From: Capniomyces stellatus | Lineage: Eukaryota; Kickxellomycota; Harpellomycetes; Harpellales; Legeriomycetaceae | Length of the DNA stretch: 55,226 bases | NCBI GenBank assembly: GCA_001661515.1 | Contig: LUVW01000024.1 | Coordinates: forward strand, 442,446-497,671 | Direction of reading: 5' to 3' | Part shown: positions 47,201 to 55,226 of the stretch, in pieces | How the letters are laid out: the number at the start of each line of letters is the position of its first letter | Position numbering within the stretch: position 1 is the stretch's first letter | Program-made: the position numbers and the translations under genes | Notes under the pieces: generated by a model | The model's input: the letters and a program-made list of their open reading frames with translations, nothing else | Told to the model about the DNA's origin: nothing | Database searches by the model: none

Positions 47201-47279
47201 CGGTGAAAGTCAAAAGGAAAAGAAGCAGATTGATTGGTACAACCAAAAGATTTATTGTCCAAAACATTCAATGCTTTAA
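44264..47279 (+). CDS. KDM4/JMJD2-type histone lysine demethylase with PHD and extended PHD
   Basis: Two exons, 44264-46187 and 46315-47279, 962 aa. It should be a nuclear Fe(II)/2-oxoglutarate H3K9/H3K36 demethylase. The N-terminal 240 residues are charged with Lys-Ala-Lys-Thr repeats. JmjN is at about 251-290 ([20 protein letters not shown]). JmjC runs from about 538: [36 protein letters not shown] (iron ligands His605, Glu607), then [20 protein letters not shown] (His693). The intron falls after CAQ, where KDM4 reads LAQGF. A PHD finger (about 769-822) and an extended PHD (about 842-957) follow; no Tudor domain is seen. Between QYN (352) and the JmjC core there is a low-complexity insertion of about 165 residues, including a Leu-Asp run encoded by a TTAGAT hexamer repeat. 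Convergent with TFIP11, 123 bases apart. Confidence 0.94.
45765..45823. repeat. in-frame TTAGAT hexamer repeat (Leu-Asp)n
   Basis: About nine to ten tandem TTAGAT units code for alternating Leu-Asp at residues 502-520 of the demethylase. Confidence 0.95.
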
Positions 47280-47305
47280 GCGAACAGTAGTGTTTTTATA
47301 AACCA

Positions 47306-47343
47306 AATTAAATTAAATTAAATTAAATTAAATTAAATTAAAT
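47306..47343. repeat. AAATT pentamer repeat in a convergent 3' space
   Basis: Seven to eight AAATT units within the 123 bases separating the stop codons of the demethylase and TFIP11. Confidence 0.9.
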
Positions 47344-47402
47344 CATATTATATTATATTAAAACAAAGTAAAATAAAATAAAAAAAGATTAAACAATAAT
47401 AA

Positions 47403-50273
47403 TTAAATGTAATCAATCAAACTGTTAATGAGGTAAAGAGCTCTACGCATTTGAGATTGAACCAATTGATCGGCCAGAATATGGGGAGGGAAAATAGACT
47501 TCCAGGCCAAATACCACTGAGAAATCTGGGTAAACAAAAGAGGTAAATCAGAAGAGAGCAAAAGAGCAGAGGAAAGCCAAACACGCAAGTAGGCAAGCCA
47601 CGGAGTAAGAAACGAGTGGGCAAACAAAGCAGTCCATGAAGAATGGGGCAAAAGGCGGTAGAAGGCAAAGAGCTGAGAGGTGAGGGTGAGGGCAAGTTTG
47701 GGCTGATTTTGGGCGGAGATTGAAAAGTAGTTTTTGGAAGCAAAAAGCGACTTGAAAACAGGAACAATAGAGTTTTTCAGCAATGAGTTTGCCTGTTTTG
47801 GCGAAAGAAGTGCGGATTCAAGCCACGGAGAAGTCAGACCAAACAGGAAACAAACGTCAGCAGTCGATGTGGCAACAGCTGTGGGCGAGTAGTGTCGGCC
47901 TGCAAGCACACAAAGCCTTGAAGCAACTCCTGGCATTAATAAACTAACCAAGCCAAACTCACAAAGAACAGGCAACCAACAAAACAGCCATTCAAGCCCC
48001 CTAATATCACCCCTAACATCACCCCTAACATCGCCCCTAACATCGCCCCTATTTCTGTCCCTGTCTCCACTCTCTAGCCGGGAAACAAGTACTGGAATCA
48101 CATTCAGTTTCAGCAGCTTGTACGCAACAAATTTTGCCTCGTCGCTATTGGCCATTTTCTTGCTCAGTTCTATCCACCTTTCAAAAATATCTACTACCAA
48201 CACGTCGTCTGCCCATCCAGCCTGCGCCATCGCCCCTGCCACCTGCCGTCGCACCGGCTGCATCCACACCTTCTCCACAAGCCACACAAACTCTCTACCC
48301 TCAAGCACCTCTGCCATTGGTCTAATAACTACCTCTCCAATCCCAACTGGATCCAAAAGTGCATCCCACAATTCCACATACTTTTCCACCACTCGGTTCA
48401 CCAGTCCTGCCCCCCAACTACCCAGTCCCAATCCCGCAAAATCTCCCGCAAACTCCCCCTGTTTTTGTTTTTGTTTTTGTTTTTGTTTTTGTTTTTGGCT
48501 TGCACACATCTTGTGGATCTGCTTGATTTCCTCCACCAACTTTACCAGCCTTTCTACATCTGCCCCTCCTGTCCCCCCAATTGCCTCCCAAACCCCTCCT
48601 CCTCCTCCTCCTTCTTCCTCCCTCATCCGTGCTTCAATTAATCCAAGCTTCGATTTTGCTTCTATTCCCACCTCTAAACAATGCTTCATCCTGCTTTTTA
48701 TCTCCCCTAGAAACTCCAGTCTTTTCCTGCTACTTTCCACCTGCTGCTCCAGTCTCTCCTCCTCTGCCTCCTGAACTTGCCTCCTCCTCTGCTCAATCCT
48801 CTGTTCTGCCCTCAGCTGTCCAATCCGGTCTCTGCTCAGCTCTATTCCCAGCCTTATCTCCTCTTCAAACCCTCCTACCTTCTCCCTTATTTCTCCCCTC
48901 ATATCAATTACCTTTACTTGCTCACTCAATTCTACTTGTGTGTCAATTCGACTTATTATTTCTTCAATTGTTTTGTACTCTACTTTTGGTCTCTTTAATC
49001 TTGCCCCCATTCCCATTCCCATTCCCATTCCTTTTTTTTTCACTTTTTCTTTTTCTTCTTTTTCTTCTTTTCCTCCAAACTTCTTTTCCGTCTCTTTTGA
49101 TTGCTCCGTCTTTTCTGAAAATCCCTTATACGCTATTCCCATCTTTCCTGGCCGCTGTTTTGTCTCTATTGGATTCACAATTCCTTCTCCTTCCTTTCCC
49201 AACCCCTCTCCCTATTACCCACAATTTATCAACCCATATATACTTTTCGTTATTTTCTCTTTTCTTTTTTCTCTTTTCACTTACTATTACCATTACTATT
49301 ACTATTACTATTAATATTACTTACTGGCTGATACCCCATCTTCAACATCATTTTCCACGCTGTTCCTTTACCCACCAATGCAAACTCTCCAAACTCCTTG
49401 CTCACTTTTTCTTTAGAATTCTCTGTTCTCACCCCCTTTCTATTACCAATATCTCTTTCTCTTTCTCTTTCTCTTTCTCTTTCTCTTCCTCTAGTTACAT
49501 TATCCCCTAACTTTCTCTTTTCCCCAATTCCAAATCCAAATCCAATTCCCATTCCCTCCCCAATTCCCATTCCCTCTCCAATACCCATTCCCTCTCTATA
49601 TTCTTTATCCATTTCTATATCCTTTTCTGCTAAAACCTCTTGTGATTCCGAGTCTGATTCCGAGTCTGAGCCAGTTTCTGAACCTGAATCTGAAGTATAA
49701 CTAGTGCTAGTATCTGAATCAACGCCCAACTTCTTGTTCGTTTTCTCGTCACTTTTCTTGTTACTTTTAACGTTCTCTCCCATACTTTTTGACGAAACAA
49801 ACCTCATTTCCCTATATTCCAGTATCACCAACTTTTTTTATTTCTTTTTTTTATTTCTTTTTTCTTTTTTCTTTTACCAATTCTCTCTTCTAAATCCATT
49901 TAAACTTATATTATCCTTCTTCTTACCCTTTTGCGTCAAAATCCCTATTGCGGCGTCCTGTTCCGTTTCCCTCTCCATATCCCTGTTCACCAAAGTCTCC
50001 CAACATGCTCTCTTCTTTTGTTTGTCGTCTCTTGTACTGGCCCTTCCCTACATTTGTTTGTTTTACCCAACTAGTTCAAATCCGAATTCCAATCCAAATC
50101 CAAATTCCACACTTTTTACTCTGCTTACCTGAAAACAGCCGTTCTTCTTCTTCCAAATCCCTTTCATATCCCTTGTACTTGTATTTGATCTCTTCCTCTT
50201 CTGATCTACCAGAGCTATCATACATTTCCTCATCGCTACTGTCTATCGCTTCTTCTGACGAATACCCCTTCAT
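47403..50273 (-). CDS. TFIP11: TFIP11/NTR1 (Spp382), G-patch spliceosome disassembly factor
   Basis: Four exons: 50129-50273, 49927-50047, 49325-49811 and 47403-49211; 853 aa (human TFIP11 837). With the DEAH helicase Prp43/DHX15 it releases the lariat intron and disassembles the spliceosome; the G-patch activates the helicase. An acidic start (SSDEEMYDSSGRSEEEE), a conserved MRFVSS segment and Ser/Asp/Glu, Gly-Met-Gly-Ile and Arg-Glu repeats precede the G-patch. The G-patch (about 234-278) spans the last intron: GKGTAWKMMLKMGYQP joined to GEGLGKEGEGIVNPIE, followed by TKQRPGKMG. The long C-terminal part is the GCFC-like helical domain: coiled-coil Glu/Arg helices, VEKYVELWDALLDP, and FVAYKLLKLNVIPVL. 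All splices keep frame, and acceptors are all TAG. Confidence 0.94.
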
Positions 50274-50782
50274 TTTTGCCCATTTATTTATTTATCAAGT
50301 CGCTTCTCTCTTTTATAGACACGCTCCCTCTTTTTGTTGTTCTATTCCCGCTTATATCCCTATTATTATTCCCTTTATTTTATTTTATTTTATTTTATTT
50401 TATTTATTTTCGCTTTTGCTATTGTAATCTATTGTCTGCCGAAATCTACAATTAGTAGCACATCTAGTTAAATAGAATCACGAGTTAAAGCTACCCAAAA
50501 AAAATAAAAAAAACAAATGAACGCGACTGATTTAACAAAGTATTAAATCGGAAATCTATAGCAAAAAATAAATTAAAAAAATTAAAAAAAAAACTTGTGA
50601 ATAAATGAAATTTACAATAAATAATACCATTTCTTTTTATTGTTGTTGAAATTAATTAACTTTATTTCTACTCGTTTCATTTTATTGGATTATAAAGTAA
50701 ATCGTGTATGCTTAAATGCAAATGCCATCAATTACATGGCCAAAAACAAAAAGAACTGTTGGATATATTAATAAATAAATGG
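50274..50782. other. intergenic, TFIP11 to DCD1
   Basis: TTTTA pentamer run at about 50375-50404, then AT-rich. No gene seen. Confidence 0.75.
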
Positions 50783-52414
50783 CTAGATGTTGAAATGACT
50801 ATGCTGCCGTAAAACAATGTTTCCTTCCTTAAACATCTGGGCAGTGGTTTCATCCATTCCGTAGCTCTTGCTGTAGACAACCTCCTTTACACCAACCTGA
50901 ACAATTTTCTTTGCACAGCCCAGACAAGGACAGGTGTTGCAGTAAAGAATGCTTTTCGCCTCAGAAACTCTGCTTCGGCCAGCCTCTAGCATGGCGTTTT
51001 CTTCGGCATGAATACACCTGCAGTCCTCCAGCGATTGGCCACAAGACGTCCCAATATTGCACCTAACGCACCCGCCCTCGTTGCAGTTCCTCAAACCTTT
51101 TGGCGTCCCGTTGTATCCCGTGGCAATGATTTTGTTTTCTTGAACCAGAATGCAGCCCACTCTTCGCTTCATGCAGTTTGAACGGTGAGACGCCAACTCT
51201 GCCAACATCATAAAGTACGTGTCCCACGAAGGTCGCAACCGCTCATTGTTCGTTAAATCCATCTGCCTCAACGACTCAAACAACTGGACTTTATCCCCAT
51301 ATGCGTTGTTTATATATACATTGCTCGTTTTTATCATCTCTTGCATTCCTCCTTTTCCCTTTTCTTTTACGTCTTTCTCATCGCCAAACAAATGCTTGTC
51401 ACAAATCAAAACAAACTCCCTCAGGCTGACTTCCATTCCTCCTTTATCTCGATTCCTAACCATTCCAATAAACAAACCACCCCATAATACAATTGCACTA
51501 TTAGCCTCAATCACAAACCCACCTAACATGACTTTAATCCTCTAAATCCTCTTTTCTCTTTTCTCTATTTCTCTTTTCTCTTTTTATCCATCTTATATTC
51601 TGACTCTACTCTATTCTACTCTACTCTACTCAATAACTCACTTTGAATTGAATCTCTCAAACCGCCCAAGCAATGGCCCCTCCACCCCAACCAGTAACAC
51701 AAACGGTCTCTTTCTAAATACAAACATAAATATATCAGTTTAACATTACTACCCATATTCCTATCCCTATCACTGCCCAAAAATGCCCAAAAAATATCCA
51801 AAAAGTCCATATACCTACCTAATACTCGACAAATCCTCCAATTCGGTAACCTCACACGTTACATAACTATTCTGCCATCTTGGTGTCACATAATTCGTTA
51901 GCGACTCTGAGTCTGAAAAACACAGCTCCTCTTTTTTAACCAAATTCTCTCCCTTTCGAGTATCTAATTTTGTTTATTCATTGATTTGTACTCGTTTACT
52001 TGTACTCCGTTCACTTGTACTCGATTATCCATCCAATATCCAACATAAAAGCTTCAACAGCCCCACTCTTTCTCTTCAATACCTTTTTCGGCTCTATAAT
52101 ATATCTCTTCGAAATTGTGTTCTTTTACCAAAAATTCTAAAACATCTCTTTTCCCACTACATACCGACCCTGTTACCAAGTATTTACAACAAACAAATAA
52201 AAAACAAACAATCACATTTGTTATTACTCTTGTTTTTGTTACAAAAAAATAAATTAGCTTTATAACTAGTTCTGTCCATACAGAATTACAAAATAAATCC
52301 AAATCCATCAAAAGTAAACACGTGCATCTTCAAAAGCCGCTATTTAGCTTTGCTTTTGTTTGTTTCACGTTTTAGGCTAAAGGACCAATACTTGCCTACG
52401 ATTATAATCAACAT
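50783..52414 (-). CDS. DCD1: deoxycytidylate (dCMP) deaminase
   Basis: Five exons: 52396-52414, 52083-52169, 51819-51963, 51642-51713 and 50783-51455; 331 aa, the fungal length. It converts dCMP to dUMP for dTTP synthesis. The fungal N-terminal P-loop domain is rebuilt from a 19-base first exon: MLIIIVGSVCSGKRDVLEFL, then TNYVTPRWQNSYVT, then KRPFVLLVGVEGPLLGRFERF. The deaminase domain follows: RLRPSWDTYFM, CMKRRVGC, TGYNGTPKG, GGCVRCN, zinc and catalytic CIHAEENA (His257, Glu259) and CPCLGC (Cys285, Cys288). Intron 1 must be GC-AG (TAG|GCAAGT) to give the P-loop; its acceptor is CAG. The exon 2 donor (GTATTG) is the weakest splice call. Everything else fits closely. Confidence 0.93.
52170..52395 (-). 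other. GC-AG intron 1 of DCD1
   Basis: Donor TAG|GCAAGT after a 19-base exon, acceptor AACAG. No GT donor nearby preserves the MLIIIVGSVCSGK start, which matches the start of fungal dCMP deaminases. Confidence 0.75.
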
Positions 52415-53017
52415 TCTACACTGCTCGTTTGTTTATTCAATCGGAAATTCGAGAAAATCTGAATCCGTCTTTAATATAGATTTACTAATACTTTGGTTCA
52501 ACCGTTTGAAAAGAGAAAAATAATAATATTCAGGAACGGAATATGACTGTAAAGTTTTTTGATGTTTTATTGTCTCCAATCCTGGAAACTCAACTTTCAA
52601 ATTCAGTCCAAATCTGAGAGGGAAAAAAAAATTACTGGGGAACTCTACCTAGTTGTTTAATTCGCTGGATTTAAAAAGCTAAATCAGAATCAATCTTTTC
52701 ACTCATATCCCTCAAAACCCAACAAAAGCCACCTTGTATTCGTCCCTATTTCTTTGTGATAAACTCCGCTTCCACATCGGACACAATGACGAAGCCTTGT
52801 TTTTTAATATAAAAGTATGTATAACACCACATGTTCATTGAAATAACTTGATATAGCGTTGATGTTGGCTTGAATGCCTATTGTTTTGCACTTGATAATT
52901 TCAAAGCAATATTCTGAGTTTATTTTTTTTTAATATTGAATCGAAAAAGAAAGTTTCATTTCAAATGCGGTTAAGTCAGATACGGTTAAATCAGATACGA
53001 TTAGATAATAGATTCCC
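52415..53017. other. intergenic, DCD1 to LETM1 gene
   Basis: AT-rich, with an AGATACG/ATTAGATA micro-repeat near 52975-53008. A 30-codon ATG frame on the minus strand (52746-52838) looks protein-like but is too short to support. Confidence 0.6.
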
Positions 53018-54598
53018 TTAAACTACATTTGGGATCTTTTCTAGTAAAAAAACTCTGCTCCACACCAACAGCCCAATGTTAAAGTTTGGGGCTTTTGATC
53101 TAAAAGCTAGCCAGTCAGCCAATGCCTTTTGCAGCTGCTCGTCTGAACGCTGAGTAACGCGGATCCCTCTTTGGTCACAGGCGTTTATGACTTCATTGTT
53201 GGTCAGCGAACTGAGCTTGACGCTCGACAGTAGCTAATTCAAATCATTTTTGTATTGCAGGTAAAGTAGCTGAGTTTAAACGCAGTCACACTCATTAAAA
53301 TTCGTTGCAAAATAGACCGAGTATATTGACGCCAATATTGGACATAAACTTACCACGTCATCAGCATTTAAATACTCGAAATGGTTCGATAGTCTTTTTA
53401 TAAGCGTGTCTTTGCGGCCAAACGACGACAACCCAAAAAACTTATTCGCTAATTTCAAAGTCTTGTTGTCCATCAAATTGATATTAAATGTATCGGGGTA
53501 CAGCTCATATATCTTCTCCATGCTTTTGGTAGAGTAAAAGCTACTTTTGGTTATCTAAAACCACCAATTTATTTCACTTCAATTAAACATCATATACCAT
53601 CCTTACTTTGACACCCTATTTCTTGCAACTTTCAAACGCAAAAGACAAGAACAAAAGAATCAAATCGTATTGCGATCTTACTTGAGCATGCTCAGTATCA
53701 GTGGTCCCAATAATCGCTTTTTGGACTGAACGACGAAAATTGTCCCTTTTTTCCAGCATTTTCATCTATAAACCGCCAAAACATCAAAACATCGTGATTA
53801 TCTTATTTTACAAGCATATATAAATACAGAACCTAATAATTTTACACTCGTACATGTATGCACAGCAGAAACACTTACCATCTGACTGTGTGTTATCGCT
53901 GGGCTTGGTATCGAGGTTGGGAAAAAAATTATCAAAATCGGTATTAACTCGGAAATAGTGAATACCAAAATTCCAAACGGAATCATCTTCTTGAAATCCT
54001 TGTCTGCTTTGTAAGCCTAAACCACACGGAAAATGCACTCCAAATTACTATATTTTCAACTATACTAATAAATGCATTCGATCCACTTACTGTCTGATGG
54101 TCCTTCCAGGTTATTTTGTGCCCCAACCCCTGTAGCTTTTTTATTTCCTTTGATTCCTTATGCCGTTTCCACATAAATTTGAGTCCCGCCTTGTAAAAAG
54201 TTAGATATCCTTTCAGAAGCTTGAACATTGTCAATTTTACCGGACTTAGTGTCGGATCTAATTTCTCCAATTCCGTCCTTCTAGCGCCATTTTCCAAACT
54301 AGAGCTCCATCTACCCCCCAATTAATCATTTTTTTCCCGTTAGTTTACCCATTTTATCAGCCATGTTTTGCTTCGATTTTTAAACACTGCTTGCTCTAGA
54401 AACTCTACAAATCTACCAAACTAAATTCAAATCCAATAAACTATTATTACGAGTTTAAAGCTACCTTGTTTGATTTATCGCAGCATTCAGACCCATGTTA
54501 CTTGAAAATGGCTTTATCTGGGTGTATCCTTTGTAATATTGGTGAATCGCGGCTCTGTGTATCGAAAACGATGGTGTGATTCTTTTTGCTAGCATCAT
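53018..54598 (-). CDS. LETM1-domain mitochondrial inner-membrane protein (LETMD1/Mdm38-like)
   Basis: Six exons: 54465-54598, 54091-54310, 53879-54016, 53682-53765, 53354-53554 and 53018-53233; 330 aa. The N-terminus MMLAKRITPSFSIHRAAIHQ is a basic, Ser-containing presequence suited to mitochondrial import. The LETM1 region starts with LLKGYLTFYKAGLKFMWKRH, then KADKDFKKMIPFGILVFTIS with one membrane segment (IPFGILVFTISELIPILIIFFP) and the PSPAITHSQM stretch. The ribosome-binding-like helical part follows (NKTLKLANKFFGLSSFGRKD, RLSNHFEYLNADDV, SLTNNEVINACDQRGIRV, ending in WSRVFLL). Family roles are K+/H+ homeostasis and mitoribosome or translation assistance. It lacks the EF-hand and long C-terminal coiled coil of true LETM1, so LETMD1-like is a better match. 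Splices are all GT-TAG. Confidence 0.9.
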
Positions 54599-54901
54599 TT
54601 TAAATTGAAATATGTATTTGTTTGCTGTCTATAAAGAATATTTGATTTGCATTTACGCGGGAAATGAGACGGCACGCTTTTGGGGAACAGCCGGATAGGT
54701 AGAGAAGATAGAAGCTTATCCAACTCTTGGTTTGTCAACAAAAGTTTTACTGCTAAACCAAATACACTGTAAATAAAATCGAGATAAAAGTTTTTTTTAA
54801 CTTAAGTTTTTAATTTATTATTTATAATTTTTATTATATCGATTTTAGCTGCTGGGATTTGTCCTGGAATCGGAATTGTCAGCTTTTGCTCATTTAAAGA
54901 C

Positions 54902-55024
54902 CAATATAAGCTACAAGTGTTTACCAAGTATATCTGTTTATTGCAAACTGTCTTGTATAAATTGAACCAACAGACTCGTAGCTACTTGTAAATAGCCAAC
55001 CATTATACTCTTTGCAACAACAAC
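54902..55024 (-). repeat. right arm of the perfect inverted repeat
   Basis: Exact reverse complement of 43031-43153, and continuous with a microsatellite as in the left arm. The two arms are about 11.7 kb apart and enclose the demethylase, TFIP11, DCD1 and LETM1 genes. Confidence 0.95.
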
Positions 55025-55226
55025 AATAATAATAGTAATAGTAATAGTAATAGTAATAGTAATAGTAATAGTAATAGTAATAGTAATAGTAATAGTAATA
55101 GTAATAGTAATAGTAATAGTAATAGTAATAGTAATAGTAATAGTAATAGTAATAGTAATAGTAATAGTAATAGTAATAGTAATAGTAATAGTAATAGTAA
55201 TAGTAATAGTAATAGTAATAGTAATA
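55025..55226. repeat. TAATAG microsatellite reaching the window end
   Basis: Pure TAATAG units for about 190 bases, longer and more uniform than the left microsatellite, and cut off by the end of the window. Confidence 0.95.

Larger units (their letters stand above)
54599..55226. other. right-end sequence upstream of the LETM1 gene
   Basis: AT-rich promoter-side sequence to 54901, then the right arm of the inverted repeat, then an open-ended TAATAG microsatellite to the last base. No gene within it. Confidence 0.8.

Noticed and set aside
48581..49510. 309-codon plus-strand frame opposite TFIP11
   Set aside because: Leu/Pro/Ser/Phe-rich antisense shadow of the purine-rich half of TFIP11, crossing its intron and G-patch.
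52746..52838. 30-codon minus-strand frame with a protein-like composition between DCD1 and the LETM1 gene
   Set aside because: Too short and isolated; overlapping frames in the same stretch are equally open.
44264..54598. The 11.7-kb segment between inverted-repeat arms as a transposon with terminal inverted repeats
   Set aside because: It contains only housekeeping genes, no transposase or target-site duplication is visible, and the arms continue into microsatellites rather than ending in defined termini.
1..55226. CRISPR arrays, riboswitches, bacterial-type operons, or rRNA genes
   Set aside because: The window is intron-bearing eukaryotic nuclear DNA; no spacer-repeat array or conserved rRNA segment was seen.

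Overview
The window is nuclear DNA from an AT-rich, intron-bearing fungus. I infer an early-diverging lineage; an arthropod-gut fungus of the Kickxellomycotina/Harpellales would fit, but that placement is low confidence. Evidence for a fungus: a separate ALG13, a carnitine acetyltransferase ending in SKL, a dCMP deaminase with the fungal P-loop N-terminus, a GYF protein of the Smy2/GIGYF type, a secreted proteinase-K-like subtilase and a secreted Pro/Thr/Glu-rich repeat protein. The 55,226-base length, poly-C at the left end and an open microsatellite at the right end suggest this is a whole contig.

Layout. 1-3927: no gene seen. 3928-6584: ALG13 (+) and DPH5 (-), convergent. 6585-10608: long non-coding stretch. 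10609-11865: subtilase (+). 13435-18559: a PKA-type kinase (+) convergent with a GYF protein (-). 20099-22081: carnitine acetyltransferase CAT2 (-). 25399-25854: a tentative small spliced gene (+). 27768-31650: ERV46 (+) convergent with a secreted repeat protein (-). 34333-36761: an SDR oxidoreductase and an SRPBCC lipid-binding-fold protein (both -). 39380-42884: three tandem small secreted six-cysteine, Arg-rich proteins (+). 44264-50273: a KDM4-type JmjC demethylase (+) convergent with the spliceosome-disassembly G-patch protein TFIP11/NTR1 (-). 50783-54598: dCMP deaminase DCD1 and a LETM1-domain mitochondrial protein (both -). The right end carries an exact inverted copy of the DNA just downstream of the third cysteine-rich gene.

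I rebuilt exon structures by hand. All 29 introns in the recognised genes keep the reading frame, and predicted lengths match the families (for example DPH5 285 aa, ALG13 168 aa, DCD1 331 aa, TFIP11 853 aa). Of these introns, 27 end in TAG and 2 in CAG; 27 begin with GT and 2 with GC. The GC-AG introns are the first introns of ALG13 and DCD1. Housekeeping genes carry introns, while the secreted genes and the SDR have none. Across the window, sense strands are purine-rich upstream of and early in genes and pyrimidine-rich late in genes and downstream.

Most genes are unlinked housekeeping functions (N-glycosylation, diphthamide, ER-Golgi traffic, acetyl-carnitine shuttling, chromatin, splicing, dTTP supply, mitochondria). 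The accessory part is the surface and secretome set: subtilase, repeat protein and the cysteine-rich cluster. That cluster, with its inverted flank, is the best candidate for something undescribed.
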